DNA of 64,000 nucleotides from positions 56,001 through 120,000 of the forward strand of contig JACEFZ010001337.1 in assembly GCA_014155875.1 (NCBI GenBank), in the 5' to 3' direction. A model generated the notes under the pieces. It was not told the DNA's origin. It did not search any database and saw only the letters and a list, made by a program, of their open reading frames with translations. The translations under genes were made by a program, and so were the position numbers. Below are positions 21,385-31,495 of the stretch, in pieces (positions within the stretch are counted from its first letter, which is position 1; every line of letters begins with the position of its first letter). Source of the DNA: Cepaea nemoralis. Lineage: Eukaryota; Mollusca; Gastropoda; Stylommatophora; Helicidae.

Positions 21385-21849
21385 TTATGTCACAAGGTGC
21401 ACATGGGGTACCATTAATCTTTAGTGACGATGCCGAACTGGAGATAGTAGACCAGTTGACATATCTAGGATCAGAGGTAAATAGCAAATTATCCCTAGAT
21501 CAGAAATCAACATCAGGATTGGTAAGGCAGCAACAACAATGAACAGGTAAACAAAAAGAGTCTGGACAGGAAGCTTACTGCCAAAACAAAAGTCCTTGTC
21601 TATCAGGTCGGTGTCCTTAGTACTCTTCTTTATGGCAGTGAAACCTGGACAACTTACTCACATTAAACAGCTTTCATACGCCGTATCTGCGAAGAATAGG
21701 GCCTACTTGGTATTAAGTGGCAAGACATAATCACAAATACTGAAGTATTGGAAAGATCAGGTTGCGTGACGGTTTGTTTCATGCTCAGTCTTCGTAGACT
21801 CAGATAAATAGGACATGTTAGGAGGATGGATGATGGTAGAATACCAAAG
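21385..21849 (+). mobile_element. LINE-D, central to C-terminal part (piece 1)
   Basis: The plus strand reads VPLIFSDDAELEIVDQLTYL and GSEVNSKLSLD, then in other frames KVWTGSL-type, YGSETW-like and RRIGPTWY.VARHN remnants, and ends MDDGRIPK. This is the usual order after the RT core (YLGS, LLYGSE.W, RRI...W.D, GHV.RMDDGRIPK). Multiple frameshifts are present. The sequence stops at an insertion and resumes at 23508. Confidence 0.8.
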
Positions 21850-23496
21850 CTCCCCCGATGTGTCTCCACCTTGCCGTGGTGGGGGAGCTTGCGTGTCCCA
21901 TTGACCCCATCTGCTTGCCGATGGATGAAAACTACATATCGGACAGCTTATGGGTTAGGGACCAAACTAAGAGAGACACAACCTGCTGCTCTGCAGGTAG
22001 ACTGAGGATAGCAGTCAATTGACTAAATCAGGTACACGAAGGCAGAAGACCTTGGTCCGGACAAAACTCTAAGGCTCCCTGTCGAGGGCTGTGGCTGAAC
22101 GCCTCTAAGCCCTCGGATCTGAGATCCAGGCCGATACCCACCTACCGAAAAATAGAGGTTAGATACTGAGCAAGCTACATGCTCAGGTCTGATACATGTT
22201 CAAAGGCTCTCAGCTGGGGGATATGAGGGATTCCCGGATGAGAGGGCCTGGCCGTTTCTCGTTCACTGCTGCACGAAGGTAAGGTGCTGAGCCGGCAGCA
22301 CATGTAGCCTACCTCGTGAGCGAGTACAAAATGTCAGAAAAGTGCCCCAGTCGAAGGAAATGGTTACGAAAACTGTCTGTATCTAACTCATAGAGAGTGT
22401 AGACAAAAGTGGAAGAACGTCTCAATGACGCGAAATGGAACGCACGGCGAGCGAACCTATTGCGTGGTCCGAAGTCAAAAGCAAAAGCTTACCGAGTGGA
22501 TGTCGCTCGCAGTCTGACCGCTCCTGGTGTGTGCTTGAGCGACCAGTGGCAAGCGAGATGCCCAACACATGGAAGTGAGGAACTAAAGCAGCCATGAGCA
22601 GGACGTGGCAACTCCTCGGGTGAGCCCAGTCTCAGAGCAATATGTGCCGGCTCTGCAATTATGGAAGCCTCCTTGGATAGCGAGGGAATGCCCATGGTCT
22701 GCCCCTGCCTTCCCTTGAGGGCCGACCGCGATATCGTTGATCGTCCTATCTTGACCAGCTGAGATGTGGGCGACATCACAACAGTCTAACGTGCCTCAAA
22801 ACCAGAGGAAGGCTAACCTCATTAAAAAATGCCCGCCGGAAGTCGGAAGTGTCGTCCTACGGGTGGCAAACTAAAAATTGACACTACGCAATTACGTCCG
22901 AGTGAAATGTCTCGTCCGAATGTCTCTCGTGCTAGGAACAGCTCTGACTACCTAGTTTCCGAATGCCGCTCTTTTCGGAACAGCTCTGACTAGGTAGTTT
23001 TCCGAATGTCTGTCGTGCCTGGAACAGCTCTGACGGGCGCAACGACAAGCACATGTCCGAAAACTCGCTGAGTGGATACCGTCTGCAAACCTGTCTGGTT
23101 TGTGCGGGAATGGCCCGGGCAAACGAAATGACCAATATATTGAAGTGAGGATTTAAAGCAGCCATGAGCAGGACGTGACGATTCCCTCGGTAAACCCAGC
23201 ACCAGGGCGCTATGTGTCGGCCCTGCAACTATGGAAGCAACCTTGGATGGCGGAAAATGCAATGGACTGGCCCTTCCTTCCTTTGAGGGAAGACCGTTGT
23301 CTTCGACCGTTCCAACTTGGCCAGCTGGGTTGTAGATGGCACCACAAAAATGAGTCTCCCAGGAATGCTACCCGGTCAAGAAAGCACGCTGTAGTCGGAT
23401 GTGTTGGCCTACGGGTTTCGGCCCAAGGGCACATAACAGACACACCGCAATCACATCTGAAAAAACACTCCGGATGAACGAAAAGAAGAAGAAGAA
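21850..23496 (+). mobile_element. 1.65-kb GAA-tailed retroposon inserted in LINE-D
   Basis: It starts with CTCCCCCGATGTGTCTCCAC followed by CTTGCCGTGGTGGGGGAGC and ends in a GAA run. An 11-bp direct repeat GAATACCAAAG flanks it (21839-21849 and 23497-23507), which fits target-primed insertion. It has no long ORF. Internally, about 22590-22900 and 23140-23480 are two diverged copies of one roughly 310-bp segment (GCCATGAGCAGGACGTG anchors both), and 22910-23040 holds a GGAACAGCTCTGAC triplication. It is probably non-autonomous; its relation to a LINE 5' end is unknown. Confidence 0.75.
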
Positions 23497-23507
23497 GAAT
23501 ACCAAAG

Positions 23508-23546
23508 GACATCTGTTTTTGTGAATTACAGATGGTTAGGAGATCT
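23508..23546 (+). mobile_element. LINE-D piece 2 between two insertions
   Basis: The sequence GTGAATTACAGATGG here matches 54620-54640 of the LINE-D copy at 54.4 kb, where it is followed by the RPLL block. It is the 39-bp remnant between two retroposon insertions. Confidence 0.7.
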
Positions 23547-23775
23547 TCTTCTTCTTCCTTTTCTTCTTCTTCTTCTTCTTCTTCTTCTTCTTCTTCTTCT
23601 TCTTCTTCTTCTTCTTCTTCTTCTTCTTCTTCTTCTTCTGCGTTCATCCGGAGTTTTTTTTTCGGACGTGACTGCGTTGTGCCTGTTTACAGCAGAGCTG
23701 TGTTCTTGCCCCGTTAGGCCGACACATCCGACTTCTGCGGGCATTTGTTGACCGGGTTAACTTTCCCGGGGGTAT
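23547..23775 (-). mobile_element. Truncated GAA-tailed retroposon, inverted
   Basis: It starts on the plus strand with about 95 bp of CTT, followed by the reverse complement of the 3' end of the 1.65-kb element (CGTTCATCCGGAGT, GGCCGACACATCCGACT). GAGATCT flanks it at 23540-23546 and 23776-23782, a likely 7-bp target-site duplication. It is therefore a second insertion of the same family, in the opposite orientation. Confidence 0.75.
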
Positions 23776-23782
23776 GAGATCT

Positions 23783-23885
23783 CAGGGTTGGCCTCTACTA
23801 CGATACAAAGATGTGTTTAAGCGAGCCATGATTGATAGAGGCTTTGATAATGAGGAAAAGAGACCTAGCCAAGTGGGATAAAACC
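23783..23885 (+). mobile_element. LINE-D piece 3 (RPLLRYKDV block)
   Basis: The plus strand reads SQGWPLLRYKDVFKRAMIDR, the same block as GRPLL with CVRET at 54650-54700. It is the continuation of piece 2. Confidence 0.75.
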
Positions 23886-24064
23886 CGGGCCAATGAAGTC
23901 CTTTTGGTGACATGATTCCATCGACGATGAACTGTATTTTTCGTGGAGGACATTTGTGTTGGCATTATGGCGGCGGCATTATGATGAGCATTTTGTGTGA
24001 TATTTACTGGCACAGGAACGGAGCATAAAAGTGACGATCCGTTACCGTGAAGCTGAAACCGCGA
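23886..24064. other. Unassigned sequence within the LINE-D locus
   Basis: Non-repetitive; contains two GGCATTATG words. No feature is recognised. Confidence 0.4.
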
Positions 24065-24670
24065 TTAATTGATCATCATCATCATCTTCCACTTCTGCCG
24101 TCAAGCGTCGTGGGGAGGAATAATTAGCGTTCCAGCGCCTGGTGAGCGGTACTGGATAGTGTCATTCCGTGTGGTTGTACAATGTCTCTGATGTCGTCAA
24201 TCCATTTTCTTCTTGGACGTCCTCATGGTCTCGTCACAGATGATCTTTGATGGAAGGCCAGTGATGGTAGTTGCTGATGTTGCATTCTAATGGCATGGCC
24301 AAACCACTTGATCTTCTGTCTTTCAATAAATGTGGCACAAGGTGTTGATCCCACAGTCTGTCTGATAATAGCATTTCTTACTCGGTCTCGGATTGTTAAG
24401 TTGGCAGCTCTCCTCAGGCATCTCATTTCGCAGGTGTTGATTTTGCGAAGGTGTAATTTGGATAAAGTCCAGGTTTGTGATATGTAAGTGCACTAGCTTT
24501 TTGACATGTGATCTCAATTTCTCTGTCCAATCTGCCCTCTTCTGTGATCATACTTCCAAGATATCTGAATTCTTTAACTTGTTTCAGAGTTGTGTTATTT
24601 ATCTGTATACTTTAGTGGGCCTGGCGATCTGCTAACTTGCATTACTTCGGTTTTGGCTGTGTTTATACTC
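24065..24670 (-). mobile_element. LINE-E C-terminal fragment
   Basis: Minus strand: NTAKTEVMQ, then LKQVKEFRYLGSMITEEGR, then a 67-codon frame with MRCLRRAANLTIRDRVRN and IKWFGHAIRM, continuing RGRPRRKWIDDIRDIV. This is the order after the RT core in many LINEs. A GAT repeat (ATGATGATGATGATC, minus strand) at 24072-24085 forms the 3' tail. It lies inside the LINE-D locus in the opposite orientation. Confidence 0.8.
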
Positions 24671-24675
24671 ATACT

Positions 24676-24985
24676 GTATCTGATGCACAGTGGGAGCAAG
24701 TCGCTGCCGAACGTGTTGCATGGGGGGCAAATATCAGAAATAGAATAAAGACAAAAGAGAAAATGATTGCAGATAGGTCACACACTGAACGAGTGAGATG
24801 TAAGATGGTGCGTGATGGTGAACATGACCATGTGTTCACATGCATCCATCTGTGGGCGAACATGTACAGCGCGAATTGGTCTGATCAGTCACATTCGCTA
24901 CCGCCATGGGTTGTAGTTATTATGCCTTTTTGAAGCACAGTATAACAAACTATCGTCTGTCAAGACGCAAGGTGCCAATGTCTGA
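24676..24985 (+). mobile_element. LINE-D 3' end with C-terminal zinc finger (piece 4)
   Basis: A 98-codon plus frame reads WEQVAAERVAWGANIRN, IKTKEKMIADRSHTERVR, then DHVFTCIH. The last part is a C2H2-type finger found at the C-terminus of this LINE class. Its second cysteine is lost here (CIHLW, against CIHCG expected), while ARIGLISHIRYRHG follows in another frame. It is nearly the same as 54720-54990. Confidence 0.8.
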
Positions 24986-25440
24986 TAAAATATGATAAGG
25001 ATTAATCTCTTACAATATAGCTAGAACCACCTGACACAATATAGCAAGAACTATCTCAAATAAACTGTCTTTTAGATATAGAAAGAATTATCTCCTATAA
25101 TATGAGTAGAAATATCTGAGAAGATATAAGAAGAACCATTTCAAATATACCTAGAACTGTCCGATGAAATATATCTGTCTCATAAAATACATAGAACTGT
25201 CTGATAAAATGTGGCTAGAATTATCCCATATAATATACTTATAACTGTGATAAAATAAAGTAAGAACTTTCTCAGATAATAAACCTAGAACTGTCTGATA
25301 AAATATAGCAAGAACTGTGTGATAAAATATAACAAGAATTATCCGATAAAATATAAAAAAATTTATTGAATATAATAAAGTAAGAGCTATACGCTAAACA
25401 TAAGAAGATCTATAGATCAAATATGTAAAACAGAACACAT
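24986..25440. repeat. Degenerate 'atagctagaactgtctgataaaat' satellite
   Basis: Irregular units with ATATAGCTAGAACTGTCTGA and TAAAATATAGCAAGAACT. It is the fourth block of this family since 17.5 kb. Confidence 0.75.
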
Positions 25441-25599
25441 GAAGAATTTTTACCACAGGAAGATTATCCCCTAGATGGTTTCAGGACCGGGCAGACACCT
25501 GGGACACGAGCCTGTGATCACACAACGTGCCAGGTCAACGTGAACACATAAAACAGCAGGAGTCAAATTGAACTGGCTGACTTCAACATAGAATTTAAC
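25441..25599. other. Unique sequence, no feature seen
   Basis: Non-repetitive; nothing recognised. Confidence 0.4.
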
Positions 25600-26560
25600 T
25601 ACAATTACAGCGGTTATAGGCTAACACATAACTCTGTACTGCATATGTTGGACACTCCTGTAACAAATGTCTAGCTGTCATGTTACCTGTCCCACAGTTA
25701 CATATCTCCTATCTTTAGTTTATTGAACAACTTATTGTGTCCTGTGCGGAGTCTGAAGATTGCTACTTGTTCACGTCGGTTGAGATGGTAATTTGTCTCA
25801 TCTTTCCGGTGACTTGGATGCTCTGATTTCCACTTGTTTCTATAATTGCTTCTTATAAATCTCATGGCTTTGTCATAGATTATTTATATAGCAGACTGTG
25901 GGAATCTTCCACTTCCTTTGCCAATCTGTCGGCTTCTGTATTTCCAGGTTTGTTGCAATGTGATGGGTTCCACTGTGTCACCACTATTTTGGGTGTCTGA
26001 CATAGCCCATGTAGTGCTGCCCTTATGTCTGCAGGTTCTGTACTGATTCAATATTGAAACATGTGTAATAAGAGCTATTTGTTTCTGTTCATTTTTCCCT
26101 CTCAACATTTCTACTGCAATTGTCAAGTCCTCTACCTCTGCTCTGAAGCTACTTGACAAAATTCGAATTGCACGTGTCTTCTTTGTCCCATTGTGTAGAT
26201 TCAGGAGAAACCTCGAGTTTATGTGAATTGTTTTCTGATCCATCTGTGTATGCATGTGTCCAGATGCTGCTTGGATAATGTTCTTCTGTGTAGTTTATTG
26301 TTGTTTTTACTTCTTTCAAATTCATTATGAGTGTTCTGTTTCAAAATCCCACGAATATTTTCTATCAGCTCAGGCAGTAGCTAGTGTCTCCATGTTGGGA
26401 ACTTGTATGCACTGCTAATGGGTTGACCGATGATTGACTGAGTGAAGGATCGATGCTAATCTTTCTGTTTATAGATTCTGTAACAATGTTTCGCTGTAGT
26501 CTTCCCAATTCAAGAACACAGAATCTATGATACAGTTGGCGGTCTGTCAGTCTTTTCACC
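25600..26560 (-). mobile_element. LINE-J: RNase H region and C-terminus
   Basis: Minus strand: 26365-26560 aligns with the linker of the LINE-J copy at 40.8-41.0 kb. A 123-codon frame (25884-26255) follows with GTKKTRAI, SSSFRAEVEDLTIAVEML (the glutamate-containing RNase H motif) and KQIALITHVSIL, where the usual TDS aspartate is replaced by TH. Further on, HPSHRKDE and NREQVAIFRLRTGHNKL correspond to the C-terminal REQV..FRLRTGH block of Jockey/I-group elements. The loss of the motif aspartate and several stops show it is dead. Confidence 0.82.
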
Positions 26561-26639
26561 TTGGCTCTGCTGTCTCGTCCATCTGTTAATGGTTGTAGAT
26601 GTGTGATCTGATGTGTCCCAACTTGTCCATAGACCTTGT
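26561..26639. other. Short spacer between LINE-J and LINE-F
   Basis: No feature recognised. Confidence 0.4.
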
Positions 26640-26797
26640 TTTTATGCCTCCGTGGGATAGGTCCTCAACCACACTACGCCAAGCCGTCCTATCTGTTGCT
26701 ATCTCCTACAGCTGCCCCGATGTCCTCCCAATATTGGTTCATCCCTGTCTGTAACTCGCTTCTACGTGTGTGTTACATCTCCCGATATTGCATTCGT
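26640..26797 (-). mobile_element. LINE-F extreme C-terminus
   Basis: Minus strand: after the array the element continues with WNPQDECNIGRCNTHVEASY, then a remnant of W..L...A.DRTAWRSVVEDLS. This is the normal continuation of IGHTLRKP...WNPQG in this LINE class. Confidence 0.75.
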
Positions 26798-27600
26798 CTT
26801 GTGGGTTCCAGGCAAGAGAGTGTCTAGTTATATTGTCCTCAGGTTTTCTCAGTGTATGGCCTATCTTGTGGGTTCCAGACAAGAGAGTGTCTAGTTATAT
26901 TGTCCTTAGGTTGTCTCAGTGCGTGTCCTATCTTGTGGGTTCCAGACAAGAGAGTGTCTAGTTATATTGTCCTCAGGTTTTCCCAGTGTGTGTCCTATCT
27001 TGTGGGTTCCAGACAAGAGAGTGTCTAGTTATATTGTCCTCAGGGTTTCTTTGTGTGTGTCCTATCTTGTGGGTTCCAGACAAGAGAGTGACTAGTTATA
27101 TTGTCCTCAGGTATTCTCTGTGTGTGTCCTATCTTGTGGGTTCCAGACAAGAGAGTGTCTAGTTATATTGTCCTCAGATTTTCTCTGTGTGTGTCCTATC
27201 TTGTGGGTTCCAGACAAGAGAGTGACTAGTTATATTGTCCTCAGGTTTTCTCTGTGTGTGTCCTATCTTGTGGGTTCCAGACAAGAGAGTGTTTAGTTAT
27301 ATTGTCCTCAGGTTTTCTCTGTGTGTGTCCTATCTTGTGCGTTCCAGACAAGAGAGTGTCTAGTTATATGGTCCTCAGGTTTTCTCAGTGTATATCCTAT
27401 CTTGTGGGTTCCAGAAAAGAGCGTGTCTAGTTATATTGTCCTCAGGTTTTCTCAGTGTGTGACCTTTCTTGTGGGTTCCAGACAAGACACTGACTAGTTA
27501 TATTGTCCTCAGGTTTTCTCTGTGTGTGTCCTACCTTGTGGGTTCCAGACAAGATAATGTCTGGATTTACTGTCCTCAGGTTTTCTTAGTGCGTGTCCTA
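26798..27600. repeat. 67-bp tandem repeat inside LINE-F, about 12 copies
   Basis: CTTGTGGGTTCCAGACAAGA recurs at 26798, 26865 and on at 67-bp spacing. Each unit, read on the minus strand, encodes IGHTLRKPEDNITRHSL.WNP, so it is a duplicated LINE-F coding segment. Copies differ by a few bases each (AGTGTATGGC, TCTGTGTGTG). Confidence 0.95.
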
Positions 27601-27960
27601 TCAGTTGACTCCCTTCTTGGTTCACTGGGATTTGTCTAGTTCTTTCCGTGAGCTCTTCACTGCTGATTCTGTCATACTACTCTATTCCAACTATTGTGCG
27701 CAGGCATCAATTAGCGAATGTTTGTGTTTATTAGTAATTCTTGTAGTTATGCTCCGTATTTCTGACCCACCTAGTAGTACCGATTTAATACCGGAGTTAC
27801 AGATTGTAAGTTTGGTGCTGAGATTAATTCCCTCTGACTCCCACAAATGTCCTAGTGCTGTGAAAGCTGATCTGCTTTGTTGTATTCCTATGTTAGTATC
27901 TCCATCTTCTTCCCCAAGTTTATTCACACTGTTTCCCAAACTAGTGTCAGATTGCACCGC
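27570..27960 (-). mobile_element. LINE-F region upstream of the 67-bp array
   Basis: Minus strand: an 88-codon frame reads SRSAFTALGHLWESEGINLS, TKLTICNSGIKSVLLGGSE and ITNKHKHSLI, then in the next frame DRISSEELTERTRQIPVNQE and IGHALRKPED. The stretch is unexpanded and nearly intact at the site that became a 43-bp array at 59.3 kb. Confidence 0.85.
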
Positions 27961-28022
27961 TTGAAGTGGGTCTTCCCAAGGGAGGTCGGGATGGTATTTG
28001 CTGGGTGTAACCTCTGATTGCC
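27961..28022. repeat. Left remnant of the 27-bp array
   Basis: 27985-28022 carries one unit (GGTATTTGCTGGGTGTAACC, then TCTGATTG) of the array that resumes after SINE-X at 28252. Confidence 0.65.
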
Positions 28023-28251
28023 GGACTCCGTGGTGAAGACTTACGGACGTGGTTCGTTATCCCGCATACCAGCGTTCGAAACTCAATAGGGCGCAATTTG
28101 GCAGCAGAACGCGTTGCGTTGGTTTCGCGTTGGTATCGGTGCCAGTCTTTCAGAAAGCTATGGCAAACTACTGAACGTAAACTTGCCAAGAGATCACAGC
28201 GGCAGAAATGCTAGTGGTGACTGCAATGTCCTGTAAAAATCATACCAAAAA
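28023..28251 (+). mobile_element. SINE-X
   Basis: Contains a GCGTTCGAAACTC segment (a weak B-box match), TTCAGAAAGCTATGGCAAAC, TACTGAACGTAAACTTGCCA, GACTGCAATGTCCTGTAAA and a poly-A tail. It aligns through most of its length with the copies at 56.6 kb (plus) and 39.7 kb (minus). The GGCAAAC...TTGCC inverted words resemble RTE/BovB-type 3' ends, so an RTE-mobilised SINE is plausible. Confidence 0.8.
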
Positions 28252-28535
28252 AAAAACTCTGGTTGTTATTTGCTGGGTTTAAACTCTGATTGTTATTTGC
28301 TGGGTATATCCCCTGATTGTTATTTGCCGGGTTTAATATCTGATTGTTGTTTGCTTGGTTTAACCTCTGATTGTTAATTGCTGGGATTAATCACTGATTG
28401 TTATTTGTTGTGTTTAATCTCTGATTTATATTTGCTGGGTTCAATCTTCGATTGTTATTTGCTGTGTTTAATCTCTGATTGTTATTTGCTGGGTGTAATC
28501 TCTGACTGCCATTTGCTGGGTTTAACTTCGTGGTG
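28252..28535. repeat. 27-bp tandem repeat, about 10 copies
   Basis: Units contain GATTGTTATTTGCTGGGTTT followed by AATCTCT. SINE-X interrupts the left end of this array. Confidence 0.92.
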
Positions 28536-28619
28536 TGTGTCTTACCACAACGAATGTTTATACCTCATTATTGTGACCTCTCATCAAGTGTAATTAGTGT
28601 ATCCTGAATCTGATCATGT

Positions 28620-28778
<159 letters not shown>

Positions 28779-28879
28779 TATTGTCGACAGCGCAGTCCAA
28801 ATCATCAAGTTGCTTTGTTAGAGTCCGCTGAATTCCACTTCTGTCGGTAGTTATTGTTGTTGTGTTCATATCCCTAATG

Positions 28880-29095
28880 TACAGTCGATAACTATAATAA
28901 TGTTGTCAACAGACGTCCTCTGTCCTACTCCTGTGTATATTCCAAATGCATTTTTCCGTTTTCCCTCATGATAACTCTGCATTCTAGTTCTTCATATATT
29001 ATTCTTATTAAGTTAATGAATTTCATTGCTATCCCAAAGTACCGCATCAGCCACCAAAGCATCAATGCTGTCGCAGGCATAATCCACATTTCATA
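28880..29095 (-). mobile_element. LINE RT fragment (palm region)
   Basis: Minus-strand pieces read FDSIDALV, LRYFGIAMKFINLIRIIYEE, LECRVI, and IYTGV followed by a QRT remnant of RQG. These fit the segment between RT motifs A and B (AFDS...YG.P.K...II..LY....C.V). The family is not assigned. Confidence 0.65.
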
Positions 29096-29109
29096 ATCCA
29101 GTAATCCGA

Positions 29110-29371
29110 TAAAAAGTGACCAATCCAGTTCAATACTTTGTTCTATCTAGTCTACCCAGGTGACAAATTATTGAAAGCTGGGAACGCAATAGATCTGCAA
29201 CATGTGTTAGACATGGCAGTCCAGGAAAGCGCAAACAAAGGACTTTCCTTGAATATCGAGAAAACATAAACAATGATTATATACAAGAAACCATAATACC
29301 AAATGTGACGTTACAACAGATAGGAACATGCTAACCAGGTCGATCAATTCATATATCTATCTTTATAACAT
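29110..29371 (+). mobile_element. LINE-A, left flank of an internal array
   Basis: The plus strand reads LQHVLDMAVQESANKGLSLN and IEKT, then NQVDQFIYLS. This is the segment just before ITSDGR in LINE-A, compared with LGLELNIKKT and QVNRYCYLGTVITSDGRC in the copy at 18.5 kb. Confidence 0.8.
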
Positions 29372-30113
29372 CAGATGGGACATTCATAACATCAGATGGG
29401 GCATTCATAACATTTATGGGGCATTCATAACATCAAATGTTGTATTCATATCATTAGATGGGGCATTCATATCGTCAGATGTGGCATTCATAACATTTAT
29501 GGGGCATTCATAACATTAGATGAGGCATTCATAACATCAGATGGGGCATTCATACCATTATATTGGGCATTCATAACATTAGATGGGGAATTCATATCGT
29601 CAGATGTGGCATTCATAACATTTATGGGGCATTCATAACATTAGATGAGGCATTCATAACATCAGATGGGGCATTCATACCATTATATTGGGCATTCATA
29701 ACATTAGATGGGGAATTCATAACATCAGATGGGGCATTCATAACATTAGATGGGGTATTCATAACATCAGATGGGGCATTCATAACATTATATTGGGCAA
29801 TCATAACATTAGATAAGAAAATTCATAACATTAGATGGGGCTATCAGAACATCAGATGGGGCATTCATAACATTAGATGGGGTATTCATAACATCAGATG
29901 GGGCATTCATAACATTATATTGGGCAATCATAACATTAGATAAGAAAATTCATAACATTAGATGGGGCAATCATAACATCAGATGGGGCAATCATAACAT
30001 CAGATGGGGCATTCATAACATCAGATGGGGAATACATAACATCAGATGGGGAATACATAACATCAGATGGGGAATACATAACATCAGATGAGGCATTCAT
30101 AACATCGGATGGG
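29366..30113. repeat. 21-bp tandem repeat inside LINE-A, about 35 copies
   Basis: The unit is GGGCATTCATAACATCAGATG with variants ATTAGATG, ATTTATG and CGTCAGATG. ATAACATCAGATGGG encodes ITSDG, the codons at this position in LINE-A, and LINE-A sequence continues on both sides. Confidence 0.95.
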
Positions 30114-30620
30114 AGGTCCGTGACAGAGATTCAGAGCAGAATAGGCCGATCAAAAGAGGAATTTCAGAACATGAAAAGCATTTGATGCAGTAAGTAACTG
30201 TTCTAGAATGCCAGAAAGAGCTGTAGAATCTGTCCTGCTGTATAGCAATCAATCATGGCATGTGAACGGAGAAATGCGGAAGAGCGTAGACGCACGAGAT
30301 GTGGTTCCTGAGAAAAATGTTGCAAATACCTGGGACTGCCAGAGTAACCAACAATGATTGTCTGGCTGAGGGTAATGAAAGTAGAACATTATACACAACT
30401 GTAAGACAGAGATAAAAAGTGTTCTTTCGTCATGATATGAGAAGAGAGGTATTGGAGAACATTTCGGTCACAGGACAGATTAGCAGTAGACGAGCCACAG
30501 AGAGACTGATGCTGGATGGACTAAGAAGGGAGAATGGAGAAAGACCATCAACTGCATTGATCCAGAACACCAAGGACCAAGTTCTAAGGAGATACCTGAT
30601 CGCCTACGTCATTTAACAGA
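30098..30620 (+). mobile_element. LINE-A, right flank of the internal array, to C-terminus
   Basis: The plus strand reads ITSDGRSVTEIQSRIGRSKE then EFQNMKSI, directly comparable with ITSDGRCLEEIRTRIAIAK and AFCKMKSIL at 18.45 kb. It continues with ESVLLYSNQSW and EMRKSVDARDVV, and a 65-codon frame (30419-30616) with RHDMRREVLENISVTGQI. Several frameshifts are present. Confidence 0.85.
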
Positions 30621-30985
30621 TCACGTGATTATTCTTATATGTGAAATCAACTGAAATAATCAACGTGGCGCAGTGTTTGTCGTAAGTTTGCCCTCAGCCT
30701 CCTCACCCCTGCACTGCCAAGCATGTCCAGGAATGACGTGTCTTTGTGGCACATTGTCAGACTGTCGATAGTCTCTTCTCCAACTTTCATCATGTTTCTG
30801 TTTGCTTCCAACATTCTTGTTGTCCTAACATTGTTCACATTAATATACGCTGTTTAAAGACAAGACACGGTAAAAGGGACAACTAGCACCATTTCTGTCG
30901 CATAGAAAGACTGCTAAGTACTGAAGCAAATCTCATAAGAACTATTTTGTGACCGACATTATGTTACCAGTGCCAAACATGGAAG
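30621..30985. other. Unassigned sequence
   Basis: Non-repetitive. A 63-codon minus frame shows no recognisable domain. Confidence 0.4.
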
Positions 30986-30989
30986 CTTA

Positions 30990-31270
30990 CTGGAAACTAA
31001 TGAGCGCTAAATCACAATAACAGAGACAGATACCTTAGAAGAGATGCGGAAGTAACTGTAAGAGATAGAATTAGGAACGAGGAAATTAGAAGACTAGGCC
31101 TGAAACCAGCCATGCACTTCATTAAAGAACAACAGATTAAATGATTTGGCCACCTCACAAGGATGTCCTGGTACCATCTGCTACAAAGAACCACATTGAA
31201 GAAATATAATGGATACAGAGCAAGGGGAAGACCACGTAAAAATGGAATGACGGAATTAAGAACGACCTTA
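30990..31270 (+). mobile_element. LINE-E C-terminal fragment, plus strand
   Basis: The plus strand reads RYLRRDAEVTVRDRIRNEEI, IKEQQIK.FGHLTRM, RARGRPRKNG and MTELRTTLE. It resembles the LINE-E copy at 24.2-24.4 kb (LRRAANLTIRDRVRN, IKWFGHAIRM). An internal stop replaces the Trp in KWFGH. Confidence 0.8.
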
Positions 31271-31495
31271 GAGAAATGAATACCAGCTTACAAACAGCAT
31301 TAGAGAAATGAATACCAGCTTACAAACAGCATTAGAGAAATGAATACCAGCTTACAAACAGCATTAGAGAAATGAATACCAGCTTACAAACAGCATTAGA
31401 GAAATGAATACCATCTTACATACAGCATTAGAGAAATGAATACCAGCTTACAAACAGCATTAGAGAAATGAATACCAGCTTACAAACAGCATTAG
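31271..31495. repeat. 32-bp tandem repeat inside LINE-E, 7 copies
   Basis: The unit contains TTAGAGAAATGAATACCAGC then TTACAAACAGCA, 32 bp. Read in the LINE frame, one unit gives LREMNTSLQTAL, fitting the codons after GRPRKNGMTELRTT. The flanks rejoin as LERVRERSLHLPQ. Confidence 0.9.

Noticed and set aside
24800..24930. Host zinc-finger gene
   Set aside because: The CIH...SHIRYRHG finger is at the end of LINE-D and recurs at 54.85 kb in the same element context.
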